A DNA stretch of 64,000 nucleotides from Streptomyces celluloflavus (lineage in GTDB: Bacteria > Actinomycetota > Actinomycetes > Streptomycetales > Streptomycetaceae): assembly GCA_000720995.1 (NCBI GenBank), contig JOEL01000025.1, forward strand, positions 1 through 64,000. Reading direction: 5' to 3'. The notes under the pieces were generated by a model that saw nothing but the letters and a program-made list of their open reading frames with translations, had not been told where the DNA came from and searched no databases. The position numbers were made by a program, and so were the translations under genes. Positions 32,384-41,579 of this stretch are shown here, piece by piece. How positions within the stretch are numbered: the first letter of the stretch is position 1; each line of letters starts with the position of its first letter.

Positions 32384-34051
32384 CACGACGCCCTCGTCCT
32401 CACCCTCGTCCTCGTGTGCCGCCAGCAGCTCGTGCGAGTCCACGATCCGGTACGCGTACCCCTGCTCGGCCAGGAAGCGCTGGCGGTGTGCCGCGAAGTC
32501 CTGGTCGATGGTGTCGCGCGCGACGACCGAATAGAACCGTGCCTCATGCCCGTCCGCCTTCGGCCGCAGCACCCGGCCCAGCCGCTGCGCCTCCTCCTGG
32601 CGTGAGCCGAAGGTGCCGGACACCTGGATCGCGACCGTCGCCTCCGGCAGGTCGATGGAGAAGTTCGCGACCTTCGAGACGACCAGGACGGAGATCTTGC
32701 CCTCCCGGAAGGCCCCGAACAGCTTCTCGCGCTGCGCGTTGGTCGTCTCGCCCTTGATCACCGGCGCGTCCAGCTGCTCGCCCAGCTCGTCCAGCTGGTC
32801 GATGTACTGCCCGATGACCAGCGTCTGCTCGCCCTGATGCTTACGGACCAGCGCCTCGGTGACCCGCTGCTTGCTTGCGGTGGTCGCACAGAAGCGGTAC
32901 TTCTCCTCGGTCTCCGCCGTCGCGTACGCCAGCCGCTCCGAGTCGGTCAGGGTGACCCGCACCTCGACGCAGTCCGCGGGCGCGATGTACCCCTGCGCCT
33001 CGATCTCCTTCCACGGCGCGTCGAACCGCTTCGGCCCGATCAGCGAGAAGACGTCCGACTCCCGGCCGTCCTCCCGCACCAGCGTCGCGGTCAGCCCCAG
33101 CCGTCGCCGGGCCTGGAGATCGGCGGTGAACTTGAAGACCGGCGCGGGCAGCAGATGCACCTCGTCGTAGACGATCAGGCCCCAGTCGCGGGAGTCGAAC
33201 AGCTCCAGGTGCGGGTAGACGCCCTTCCGCTTGGTCGTCAGCACCTGGTACGTGGCGATGGTGACCGGCCGGATCTCCTTCCTCGTCCCGCTGTACTCGC
33301 CGATCTCGTCCTCGGTCAGCGACGTCCGCTTCACCAGCTCGTGCTTCCACTGCCGCGCCGAGACCGTGTTCGTCACCAGGATCAGCGTGGTCGCCTTGGC
33401 CCGCGCCATCGCGCCCGCCCCGACCAGCGTCTTGCCCGCGCCACAGGGCAGTACGACGACACCGGAGCCGCCGTGCCAGAAGCCCTCCACGGCCTGCTGC
33501 TGATACGGCCGCAGCGCCCAGCCGTCCTCGGCCAGCTCGATCGGATGCGCCTCACCGTCGACGTAACCGGCCAGGTCCTCGGCCGGCCAGCCGAGCTTGA
33601 GCAGGGTCTGCTTGATCTGCCCGCGCTCGGAGGGGTGGACGGCGACGGTGTCCGGGTCCAGCCGCGCCCCGACCAGCGGCTGCACCTTCTTCGACCGCAG
33701 GATCTCCTCCAGCACCGGCCGGTCGGTGCTGGTCAGCACCAGCCCGTGGGCGGGGTGCTTGACGAGGGTGAGCCGCCCGTAACGGGACATCGTCTCGGCG
33801 ATGTCCACGAGCAGCGCATGCGGCACCGGATACCGCGAGTACTCCACCAGCGCGTCCACGACCTGTTCGGCGTCGTGCCCGGCGGCCCGCGCGTTCCACA
33901 GACCCAGTGGCGTCACCCGGTACGTGTGGATGTGCTCGGGCGCCCGCTCCAGCTCCGCGAACGGGGCGATCACCCGCCGGCAGGCGTCCGCCAGCTCGTG
34001 ATCCACCTCCAGAAGCAGCGTCTTGTCGCTCTGGACGATCAGGCAGGACAC
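32366..34051 (-). CDS. XPB/ERCC3-type DNA helicase
   Basis: A 561-residue superfamily 2 helicase. An N-terminal domain (IVQSDKTLLLEVDHELADAC) is followed by ALRPYQQQAVEGFWHGGSG, Walker A LPCGAGKT around 201-208, DEVHLLPAPVFK, and the C-terminal helicase signature FGSRQEEAQRLGRVLRPKADG. It ends in an acidic EDEGEDEG tail. Such bacterial XPB proteins are ATP-dependent 3'-5' helicases implicated in repair. GTG 34051 has GGAGG 5 bases upstream. Its usual partner, the Helicase_C_3 protein, is found 4.8 kb away at 38873. Confidence 0.92.
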   Translation of the reverse strand: MSCLIVQSDKTLLLEVDHELADACRRVIAPFAELERAPEHIHTYRVTPLGLWNARAAGHDAEQVVDALVEYSRYPVPHALLVDIAETMSRYGRLTLVKHPAHGLVLTSTDRPVLEEILRSKKVQPLVGARLDPDTVAVHPSERGQIKQTLLKLGWPAEDLAGYVDGEAHPIELAEDGWALRPYQQQAVEGFWHGGSGVVVLPCGAGKTLVGAGAMARAKATTLILVTNTVSARQWKHELVKRTSLTEDEIGEYSGTRKEIRPVTIATYQVLTTKRKGVYPHLELFDSRDWGLIVYDEVHLLPAPVFKFTADLQARRRLGLTATLVREDGRESDVFSLIGPKRFDAPWKEIEAQGYIAPADCVEVRVTLTDSERLAYATAETEEKYRFCATTASKQRVTEALVRKHQGEQTLVIGQYIDQLDELGEQLDAPVIKGETTNAQREKLFGAFREGKISVLVVSKVANFSIDLPEATVAIQVSGTFGSRQEEAQRLGRVLRPKADGHEARFYSVVARDTIDQDFAAHRQRFLAEQGYAYRIVDSHELLAAHEDEGEDEGVVTGGDI

Positions 34052-34498
34052 ACATACCTCCGCGGATAGGAACGTCAGCGTGACAGACACCACACCTGCC
34101 ACCACTACGGTTCGGGCGATGCCCCGTGCCCGTCGTTCGAAAGGCGTCCGACCGATGCGCCAGGAATGCGCGCGGCCCTCTACGTACGTCTTTCGCGGGA
34201 AACAGAAGAGTCTACCTCGGCGGGGCGTCGGCGTGCGGTGTGTGGCGTGTGACGTACGGGGTGGGGGGTGCGGCATACGGGGCGCGGGGCGCTGTGCGGG
34301 GGAAGGGGGGCAGGGGGCGCCCACGTCGGCGACTGAGCCGCCGGACCTCACCTCGTCCATGGGCCGGGCAGCGGCGAAGGCGATCACGGGCCGGGCGGTA
34401 ACGAAGGCGATCACGGCCTTCGCGGTCTCGGTGGCTTCGGCGGCCTCGATGGTCTCGGCGGAACTGGAGTCCGGCACGACCGGCATACGTGTCCGTGT
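34052..34498. other. Gene-free spacer with GGCGATCACGG repeats
   Basis: 447 bases upstream of XPB. At about 34367-34460 units such as GCGAAGGCGATCACGGGCC and short GGCCTCGGTGG-type variants repeat. The XPB promoter should lie at 34060-34200, where GC is lower. I see no gene. Confidence 0.5.
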
Positions 34499-35044
34499 CT
34501 ACCGGCCGGGCCACAGACGGAGCCCCGCCGGGATGATGCGTCGCTCACCCGGGCCGAGGTTCCGGTTGGCGTTCGCGGGTGTGCGGGGTGATTCGAAAGA
34601 GAATCCGAGTGCGCCGAGGAACTTCAGTCCGGGCTGCCAGCCCTCGGCCACCGAGGCGCCGACATCGGTACAGCCCTGTGACGCGAGTTCGCCCAGGAGC
34701 GCCGATGCGGTCAGCCGGCCCAGGCCGTGGCGCCGGTGAGCGGGGTGGACGAGGAACAAGCCGAGTGAGCAGCTCTCCGCCGTGGGATGCCGGAGCACGG
34801 CGTCGATCACGCCGACCACCCGGCCGTCGGCGGTGATCACGAGGAGGGCCTTGTCCTCGAAGGCCGCACCTTCGGGCAGGCCGTAGTAGAGGCTCTGGAC
34901 GTCGCCAGGCGCCGCGGGCCGGCCGGTGGCGGCGACGAACCAGTCCTCCGCCGCGCCGAACAGCGCGAGCACATCGTTCTCGTCCCGGGGTTCGAGGTCC
35001 CTGACCTGGATCCGCTGGTTGCCGAGGCCGAGGTTCAGCAGCAT
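34499..35044 (-). CDS. GNAT-family N-acetyltransferase
   Basis: A 181-residue protein with the GNAT fold. LVITADGRVVGVIDAVLRHP forms the central strands. SLGLFLVHPAHRRHGLGRLT carries the acetyl-CoA-binding R/Q-x-x-G-x-G/A motif, here RRHGLG. GASVAEGWQPGLKFLGALGF is the C-terminal part. ATG 35044 is preferred; ATG 35065 is in frame. The acceptor is unknown. Confidence 0.78.
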   Translation of the reverse strand: MLLNLGLGNQRIQVRDLEPRDENDVLALFGAAEDWFVAATGRPAAPGDVQSLYYGLPEGAAFEDKALLVITADGRVVGVIDAVLRHPTAESCSLGLFLVHPAHRRHGLGRLTASALLGELASQGCTDVGASVAEGWQPGLKFLGALGFSFESPRTPANANRNLGPGERRIIPAGLRLWPGR

Positions 35045-35349
35045 GGCGCCCAATCTACGTTCCATGGGGTCGCACGGCTGGTAGCCGCTCTCGGAGCCGG
35101 GGTCCGGCGGTCTCAAGGGCCGATGCCGATGCGGATGTTGTCGACGCAACGGATCACCCCCTCCTGCGCGAAAGCCGGGAAAGGGACGTCTGCACGCTTG
35201 GCGGACACGGAGCTCCTGTACCTACCCGGGACAGGCTCAAACGGACAAGTCCCTCAGTGAGCCGCACAGTTGAAGCTCAGGAGGTCGCGGCTCAGGAGCG
35301 TTTCTCGCGCTTTAGGTCAGAGGGCTGATGTCCCGCTCCGTGAAGGTCC
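35045..35349. other. Gene-free spacer
   Basis: 305 bases. A minus-strand frame ending at 35115 reads QEGVIRCVDNIRIGIGP and could be the last piece of a lost gene, but there is no start or domain. Otherwise I see nothing. Confidence 0.35.
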
Positions 35350-35994
35350 CTAGTCGGCGGGCCCCGTCGCCGCCACGGTCACGCCCAGGCCGATCATCGC
35401 GAAGCCGCCCACCCCGCCGACCATCGACATGCGGCGGTCCGAGCGGGCGAACCAGGAACGGGCCGCCGAGGCACCCAGGCCCCACAGGGTGTCCGTGATC
35501 AGGCCGATGGCGACCGGGAGCAGTCCCAACACCATCATCTGGAGGGGGACATGGCCCGCCGAGTGGTTCACGAACTGCGGCAGCATCGCCGCGAAGAAGA
35601 CGAAGCCCTTCGGGTTGGTGACGCCCACGACAACACCGTCCAGGACGGTGCGCAGATCGCCGCGCCGCTCACCCGCCGGGGCCGCCAGATCCGCCGCGCG
35701 CATCTCCTTGCGGTGCCGGAACGCCTGCACGCCGAGGTAGACGAGATACGCCGCGCCGGCCAGCTTCACGGCCGTGAACGCCGCCATCGAACTCTCCACC
35801 ACCGCGCCGAGGCCCCACGCCACGGCGGTCACCAGGAGGTACGAACCGGTCTGGTTGCCGAGGACCGTCGCGAGCGCCGTGCGGCGGCCGTGGGCGAGGG
35901 CTCTGCCGATCACGAACAGCACGCTCGGCCCCGGAATCGCGATCACCAGTAGCGACATCGCCGCGAACGCGAGAATGCTCTCCGTGGACACCAT
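35350..35994 (-). CDS. LysE/RhtB-family amino-acid exporter
   Basis: A 214-residue membrane protein with six predicted helices. The signature AIPGPSVLFVIGRALAHGRR near residues 20-38 is diagnostic of the LysE/RhtB family; VVGVTNPKGFVFFAAMLPQF is the second conserved segment. It exports amino acids or derivatives from the cytoplasm. AGGAGG lies 10 bases before ATG 35994. The substrate is unknown. Confidence 0.88.
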   Translation of the reverse strand: MVSTESILAFAAMSLLVIAIPGPSVLFVIGRALAHGRRTALATVLGNQTGSYLLVTAVAWGLGAVVESSMAAFTAVKLAGAAYLVYLGVQAFRHRKEMRAADLAAPAGERRGDLRTVLDGVVVGVTNPKGFVFFAAMLPQFVNHSAGHVPLQMMVLGLLPVAIGLITDTLWGLGASAARSWFARSDRRMSMVGGVGGFAMIGLGVTVAATGPAD

Positions 35995-36238
35995 GTGTCC
36001 GCCACCTCCTGGATTGCTTTCCGGAGGTCATACAAACAGATGGCGGACCGTCCGCTCCAGGCTCGTTCCGTGTCGAAATCACCGGGCGCCGAGGGACCGG
36101 CCGGGCGCGACGCCACCGTGACGGTCGCCGCCTTCCCCGTTTTCGCGCTCGCCGCGACGGGTGAGGGGCTGGGCTGGAGCGGTTATGTACTCGGTCCCCG
36201 CCGGGAGCGGTGGGGTGCGTCGACGGGCGGCGTCATCC

Positions 36239-36637
36239 TCAGCGCGCGGCCGCCGGTTCGGCCGCTTCCGCGACGGCTTCGGCGGGGGTGTCGTGCAGGC
36301 CGAGGCGGAGGTGTTCCACGTGGTAGAGGGCCTGTTCGAGGAGTTCGGCGACGTGGTTGTCGTAGAGGCTGTAGACGATGGAGCGGCCGCGCCGTTCGCC
36401 GGTGACCAGGCCGAGGTTGCGCAGCAGCCGTAGCTGGTGGGAGCAGGCGGACTGCTCCATGCCCACGGCGCCGGCCAACTCGCCGGCCGCGCAGGGGCCC
36501 TCTTGCAGGCGGGCGAGGATGTACAGCCGCGAGGGTGTGGCCAGCGCCTGGAGGGTGGCGGCGACGTCGGCGGCGCCGGCCGTGTCCAGGCGCTCGCGGG
36601 GGGTGGCGGTGGTTGCGGCGTCGGCTCCATGTCCCAT
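36239..36637 (-). CDS. ArsR/SmtB-family metal-responsive repressor
   Basis: A 132-residue winged-helix protein: ATLQALATPSRLYILARLQE, CAAGELAGAVGMEQSACSHQ, LGLVTGERRGRSIVYSLYDN. The C-terminal helix HVAELLEQALYHVEHLRLGL contains the His/Glu spacing seen in alpha5-type metal sites of SmtB/NmtR-like sensors, and two Cys occur in the recognition region. It is divergent from a P1B-type ATPase, with a palindrome between them. Predicted to release DNA when cobalt, zinc or nickel binds; the metal identity is inferred from the transporter. Confidence 0.85.
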   Translation of the reverse strand: MGHGADAATTATPRERLDTAGAADVAATLQALATPSRLYILARLQEGPCAAGELAGAVGMEQSACSHQLRLLRNLGLVTGERRGRSIVYSLYDNHVAELLEQALYHVEHLRLGLHDTPAEAVAEAAEPAAAR

Positions 36638-36659
36638 GGCACCATCCTAACGACAATGA

Positions 36660-36675
36660 ATGAAGAGCTGTTCAT
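36660..36675. promoter_or_regulatory. Imperfect palindrome between arsR-type and ATPase genes
   Basis: ATGAAGAGCTGTTCAT is palindromic except for one symmetric pair. It lies 22 bases from the repressor start and 57 from the ATPase start, and resembles the TGAA/TTCA dyads bound by ArsR/SmtB proteins. Confidence 0.65.
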
Positions 36676-36731
36676 GTGTTCCTGTATGGTGGTGGTGTTG
36701 CCGTCCCCAGCCCGTGAAGGGGCCTTTCGCC

Positions 36732-38726
36732 ATGCCTTCCACCCTTACCGAACGCCCGGCTCCGGTTACGGCCGCGACGGCGCGCGACGCCGCCGCGCCC
36801 AAGCGGCGCACGCGGGTGCTCGCACTGGCCGAGGCCCGCTGGGCGGGCGCCTCCCTGGTGCTGTTCCTGATCGCGCTGTCGCTCCAGCTGACCGGCGCCC
36901 CGGCCGGGGCCTGGGGGCCGCTGTACGCGCTCACCTACCTCACGGGCGGCTGGGAGCCGGCCTGGGCGGGGGTGAAGCCCCTCAAGGACAAGACCCTGGA
37001 CGTGGATCTGCTGATGGTCGTCGCCGCGATCGGCGCGGCCTCGATCGGGCAGGTGATGGACGGCGCGCTGCTGATCGTCATCTTCGCCACCTCCGGTGCC
37101 CTGGAGGCACTGGCCACCGCCCGCACCCAGGACGCGGTCCGCGGCCTCCTCGACCTCGCACCGGCCACCGCGACCCGCCTGGGTGACGGCGGCCGCGAGG
37201 AGACGGTCGCCACCGCCGGACTGGCCGTCGGCGACACCCTCCTCATCCGCCCCGGCGAGCGGATCGGCGCCGACGGCCGCGTCCTTGCCGGAGCGAGCGA
37301 AGTCGACCAGGCCACCATCACCGGCGAGCCCCTGCCGGTGGCCAAGCAGACCGGCGACGAGGTCTTCGCGGGCACCCTGAACGGCACCGGCGCGCTACGG
37401 GTCGAGGTCGAGCGGGACGCCGCCGACTCCGTGATCGCCCGGATCGTGGCCATGGTCGAGGAAGCCTCCGGGACCAAGGCCCCCACCCAGCTGTTCATCG
37501 AGAAGGTCGAACAGCGCTACTCCCTGGGCATGGTCGCCGCCACCCTGGCCGTCTTCGCGATCCCGCTGGGCTTCGGCGCCGACCTCACCAGCTCCCTGCT
37601 GCGCGCCATGACCTTCATGATCGTGGCCTCCCCGTGTGCCGTCGTACTGGCCACCATGCCGCCGCTGCTGTCCGCCATCGCCAACGCCGGACGCCACGGC
37701 GTCCTGGTCAAGTCCGCCGTCGTCATGGAGCGCCTCGGCCAGGTCGACACCGTCGCCCTGGACAAGACCGGCACCCTCACCGAAGGCACCCCCCGCGTCA
37801 CCGACATCCGCCCCCTGGCCGGATCGGACCTCTCCGAGGACGCACTGCTCGCCCTGGCGGCCGCCGCCGAGCACCCCAGCGAACACCCCCTCGCGCGCGC
37901 TGTCGTCGACGCCGCCCGCACCCGCGGCCTCGACATCCCCGAGGTACGGGACTTCGACTCCGCCCCCGGCACCGGCGTGACCGCCACCGTCGACGGCGCC
38001 GCTGTCGCCGTCGGCGCCCCGGCCCGGCTCCTGGACGGCGCCACCGACGCGCGCTCCGCCGAAGCCGCGGCCCTCGCCGAGGAGTTGGAGAACGACGGCC
38101 GCACCACGGTGCTCGTCGCACGCGAGGGCGTCCCGGTCGGGATCCTCGGCGTCGCCGACCGGCTCCGCCCGGACGCCGCCGCCACCGTCACCGCCCTGAC
38201 GGCGCTGACCGGTACCGCCCCGATGCTGGTGACCGGCGACAACCCGCGCGCCGCCGCCCGCCTCGCCGCCGAGGCCGGCATCGGTGACGTCCGCGCCGGG
38301 CTGCTGCCGCAGGACAAGGTCGCCGCCGTACGCGAGCAGGAGTCGGCCGGGCGCAGGACGCTGGTCGTCGGCGACGGTGTCAACGACGCCCCGGCGCTGG
38401 CCGCCGCCCACACCGGTATCGCCATGGGCCGCGCCGGATCCGACCTCGCCCTGGAGACCGCCGACGCCGTCATCGTCCGCGACGAACTCGCCACCGTCCC
38501 CAAGGTCATCGCCCTGTCCCGGGTGGCCCGCCGTCTGGTGGTGCAGAACCTGGTCATCGCCGGCGTGTTCATCACCGGCCTGGTCGTCTGGGACCTCGTC
38601 GCCAGCCTGCCGCTGCCGCTCGGCGTCCTCGGCCACGAGGGCTCCACCGTCATCGTCGGCCTCAACGGCCTGCGCCTGCTGCGCGACGCGGCCTGGAAGC
38701 GAGCCGGTGCCGGAGCCGTCAGATGA
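36732..38726 (+). CDS. P1B-type metal-transporting ATPase (P1B-4-like, Co/Fe/Zn class)
   Basis: A 664-residue P-type ATPase. Landmarks: TGEP 197-200, ion-binding SPC 300-302, phosphorylation DKTGT 344-348, SEHPLARA for the nucleotide domain, GDGVNDAP from 547, and HEGST 635-639 in the last helices. SPC plus HEG(S/G)T marks the P1B-4 group (CoaT/CtpD), which exports cobalt or iron-like divalent ions. There is no N-terminal metal-binding CxxC domain, as expected for that group. ATG 36732 has AAGGGG 10 bases upstream; the track-like longer start at 36660 would overlap the operator. Confidence 0.9.
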   Translation: MPSTLTERPAPVTAATARDAAAPKRRTRVLALAEARWAGASLVLFLIALSLQLTGAPAGAWGPLYALTYLTGGWEPAWAGVKPLKDKTLDVDLLMVVAAIGAASIGQVMDGALLIVIFATSGALEALATARTQDAVRGLLDLAPATATRLGDGGREETVATAGLAVGDTLLIRPGERIGADGRVLAGASEVDQATITGEPLPVAKQTGDEVFAGTLNGTGALRVEVERDAADSVIARIVAMVEEASGTKAPTQLFIEKVEQRYSLGMVAATLAVFAIPLGFGADLTSSLLRAMTFMIVASPCAVVLATMPPLLSAIANAGRHGVLVKSAVVMERLGQVDTVALDKTGTLTEGTPRVTDIRPLAGSDLSEDALLALAAAAEHPSEHPLARAVVDAARTRGLDIPEVRDFDSAPGTGVTATVDGAAVAVGAPARLLDGATDARSAEAAALAEELENDGRTTVLVAREGVPVGILGVADRLRPDAAATVTALTALTGTAPMLVTGDNPRAAARLAAEAGIGDVRAGLLPQDKVAAVREQESAGRRTLVVGDGVNDAPALAAAHTGIAMGRAGSDLALETADAVIVRDELATVPKVIALSRVARRLVVQNLVIAGVFITGLVVWDLVASLPLPLGVLGHEGSTVIVGLNGLRLLRDAAWKRAGAGAVR

Positions 38727-38744
38727 GCGGGCGCGCCTGACGGG

Positions 38745-38771
38745 CCGCCCCCACCGCGAAGACAGGGGCGG
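38745..38771. terminator. Hairpin between convergent ATPase and Helicase_C_3 genes
   Basis: CCGCCCC (38745-38751) pairs with GGGGCGG (38765-38771) across a 13-base loop. It is a moderate candidate terminator 18 bases after the ATPase stop. Confidence 0.45.
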
Positions 38772-38872
38772 GTGTGAGGCCGTGGCCGCCGCTTCGCCCT
38801 CTCGGCCAGGGGCAGAAGACCGGGGCCGATTCGCGTGACCAGCCCGCCGCTCCGCCCGTCGACCCGCCCCCG

Positions 38873-41404
38873 TCAGACCGCCCCGTCCGCCAGTTCCGCC
38901 ACCCCCGTGATGCGGTGCAGAGGGTAGGTGCGGACCTCGTCGGAGGTGTGGTCGTAGGCGGTGACGAAGCCGCCCTCGACGCGGACCGGGGCGATGACGC
39001 GCTGGCTGGCGGCGCCGTCGGCGTTGACGTAGCCGATCCACAGGGCGGACCCGGTGAGGACCGCGGCCTGCACGGTGGCGAGGGTTTCGGCGGAGGTGGT
39101 GCGGGGGAGGGCGCCGGGGCCCGGGGCGGCGGCGTGCTGGGGCTTGCGTTCGGCCGTGGCGGCGAGGTCGCCGGCGCGGATGGCGCGGACGGCCGCGTCG
39201 AGGAGGGCCGGGTCGGGGGCCGGGGGGCCGTCGGGGACCGGGGCGGGCGCGGTGCGCGGCGGGGTGCGGTAGGAGTCGGCGCGGGCGATCAGGACGTCGC
39301 CCTCGGCGGACTCGGCGGCCGGGGCGTAGCCCATCGCCCGCAGACCATCCAGGAGTTGGTCGGGGGAGGTCTGCGCGGCCAGCACGGTCGGGGCGAGGCG
39401 GCGCAGCCGGAGGGTGGCGGCGCGGCGGTCGGCGAGGATCTCGGCGAGCAGCGCGTCGTCGTCGCAGCGGACGTACGCGGCGGCCACGCCGATCCTCAAC
39501 TGGCCGTGCTTACGGGCCACATCGTCGATGAGGTAGGCGAGCGGCTGGGGCACGGGCGTACGCGAGTGGGTGGCCAGGAACTCCTGGAGTTCGGCGGCGG
39601 AGCGGCCGGTGTCCAGGGCGCGGCGCACCGACGCGGGGGTGAAGCGGTAGACCGTCGCACCGCCCTTGGACTCGATGTCGGCGAGTACGCCGAGCGCCTC
39701 GGCGAGCGGCCGGAGCAGCGGGCCGGGGGCGACGGCGGTCAGATCCGCCTGGAGGAGGACATGGTCGAGGGGTTCGGGCAGCAGGGGGGCGAGGAGTGCG
39801 GCGGCGCGGGTGGCGGCGGCCCGGATCTCGGCGGAGGTGGGGACGGCGGAGGCCGGCGGAGTGCCGTCCTGGATCAGCGCGCGGCCGGGGGCGGCCAGCG
39901 CACCGCGCCCCGTGACGCCGAGCAACTCGGCCTCGGCGAGCGCCCATTGGGCGAGCCGGGAGCGCAGGTCGTCGGCGGGGAGGGCGGGGGATGCGGAGGG
40001 CGTGTGGGGGACGGTGCCGGCCCCGGGCTGCGTCCCGGTTCCGGCCGGGGCCGCCGACGCGCTGCGCAGCGGGCGTTCCCAGCGCAGCCGGGCCAGCAGC
40101 GCGGTGGGCGGTACGGAGCTGCCGGGCTGGAGAGTGCCGAGCAGGGCGAGCGCACGGCGGCGGACCTCGGGCGCGGCCGAGCGGTCGAGGTGCGGACCGA
40201 GGGCGGCGAGCGCGCGGCCCTTGGTGTCGGCGGTGCCCACCAGCCCCGGCGTACGGGTCGCGGACAGCCAGCCGGCCACCAGCCGCGCCCAGCGCTCCTC
40301 GTCGGGCAGCTGGAGCCAGTCCTCGGCGGCCGGGGTCGCCGCGTACCGCTCGTCGGCCTCCCCGTCGGAGGCCACCAGCCCCGCCGCGTAAGCGAGTTCG
40401 AGCCAGAAGGCGGCGAGCTGCTCGGTGGTGTCCAGGGCGGTCGCGGTCCGCTTGAGGTCGCGCACGCTCAGTCCGCCGGCCCGCAGTACGGCGGGCCCGC
40501 CGAGGTCCCACTCCTTGAGCAGCTCCTCGACGGTCGCCAGCGCCGTGAACGCCTGGCCCGCGGCGGCACCGTCCACCAGCCGCGGTTCGCGTTCGGTGAC
40601 CGGGGAGAGCGCGGGCGGTACGGGCTCGGGGCCGCGGTGCGCCCGCCCGCCGCGCAGGTGGAGCGCGGCCTCCCGGGGCAGTACGACATGGCGCGTCCCC
40701 GCCGGCATCAGCAGCCCGCGGTCCAGCAGCCACTGGAGGTGCCCGGCCGGCCGGTCCGTGACACCGCCGTACGGCGGGCCCCACACCAGCTTGTCCAGGA
40801 CCGCGGCCGACTCGGCCGGCGCGGCGGCGAGCAGTGCCGCCATACGGGTGCGGTCGCAGAAGAGCGCGGTGAGGGCGGCGACCGCGGTGACCGGGTCGTG
40901 GGTGGCCGGCAGCCCGGCCGCGGCGAGGATGTCCTGGAGCCGGCCGGGGGACATCCCGGCGGTGGCCTCGGCGACGCTCGGGCCGAGTCCGGTCGGCGAG
41001 GGGTGGGTGGCGCTCGGCGTGAGCAGTTCGCGGGCCGTCCGTACCAGCCGCAGCCGGTCGTCCGGGCCCCAGATCAGCGCCTGCGCGCGCAGCTCGGCGA
41101 CGGCCCCGGGCAGCTCCGCGGTGACGGCCGCGTCCCCCGCGTCCCCGGCCATCAGCGCGCCGAGCGTCTCGTACGGGCACGGGTCGGGCGCCACCGCCAG
41201 CGCCTCGGCGGTCTGGAGCGTGAAGCGGTTCAGCCGCTCCACCGCGCGGACGACCGAGGCCCGCGTCCCGGCCCGGGTGGCCAGCTGGGTGATATCGCCC
41301 GGCACCGGGTTGAGCAGGTCGGGACGGGCCCGCAGCAGGCCGGTGAGGCCGCTGTCGGTGCGGGTCCGGAGCTCCTCGGCGAGGGTTCGGGGCGTATCAG
41401 TCAT
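38873..41404 (-). CDS. Helicase_C_3/WYL-like partner of XPB
   Basis: An 843-residue protein similar in plan to the mycobacterial Rv0862c type. The N-terminal part looks like repeated winged helices (TLAEELRTRTDSGLTGLLRA; QLATRAGTRASVVRAVERLN). The C-terminal Helicase_C_3 region includes DHVLLQADLTAVAPGPLLRP, then VYRFTPASVRRALDTGRSAA, and a final segment ALWIGYVNADGAASQRVIAP, FVTAYDHTSDEVRTYPLHRI that resembles a WYL domain. ATG 41404 has AGGA about 5 bases upstream. In other actinomycetes it lies close to XPB; here the metal ATPase block lies between them. Confidence 0.82.
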   Translation of the reverse strand: MTDTPRTLAEELRTRTDSGLTGLLRARPDLLNPVPGDITQLATRAGTRASVVRAVERLNRFTLQTAEALAVAPDPCPYETLGALMAGDAGDAAVTAELPGAVAELRAQALIWGPDDRLRLVRTARELLTPSATHPSPTGLGPSVAEATAGMSPGRLQDILAAAGLPATHDPVTAVAALTALFCDRTRMAALLAAAPAESAAVLDKLVWGPPYGGVTDRPAGHLQWLLDRGLLMPAGTRHVVLPREAALHLRGGRAHRGPEPVPPALSPVTEREPRLVDGAAAGQAFTALATVEELLKEWDLGGPAVLRAGGLSVRDLKRTATALDTTEQLAAFWLELAYAAGLVASDGEADERYAATPAAEDWLQLPDEERWARLVAGWLSATRTPGLVGTADTKGRALAALGPHLDRSAAPEVRRRALALLGTLQPGSSVPPTALLARLRWERPLRSASAAPAGTGTQPGAGTVPHTPSASPALPADDLRSRLAQWALAEAELLGVTGRGALAAPGRALIQDGTPPASAVPTSAEIRAAATRAAALLAPLLPEPLDHVLLQADLTAVAPGPLLRPLAEALGVLADIESKGGATVYRFTPASVRRALDTGRSAAELQEFLATHSRTPVPQPLAYLIDDVARKHGQLRIGVAAAYVRCDDDALLAEILADRRAATLRLRRLAPTVLAAQTSPDQLLDGLRAMGYAPAAESAEGDVLIARADSYRTPPRTAPAPVPDGPPAPDPALLDAAVRAIRAGDLAATAERKPQHAAAPGPGALPRTTSAETLATVQAAVLTGSALWIGYVNADGAASQRVIAPVRVEGGFVTAYDHTSDEVRTYPLHRITGVAELADGAV

Positions 41405-41579
41405 TCGTCCTACGGTAGCGGTGCCGGGGATCGGAGGGAGCCGCGCGCGGCGACGGTGCGGAGGGCGGCCGACTCCGCCGGAGTGGCCCGTACGCCGCCG
41501 CGGCCGCACGGTCCGGCGCCCGCCATCGGCCGAAGCGGTACCGTCGGTGCAGCAACCGGCGCACGTCGCAGGGGATTTC

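Noticed and set aside
32052..32534. Pro-rich plus-strand ORF
   Set aside because: Encoded by the minisatellite and opposite to the XPB 3' end; no start signal.
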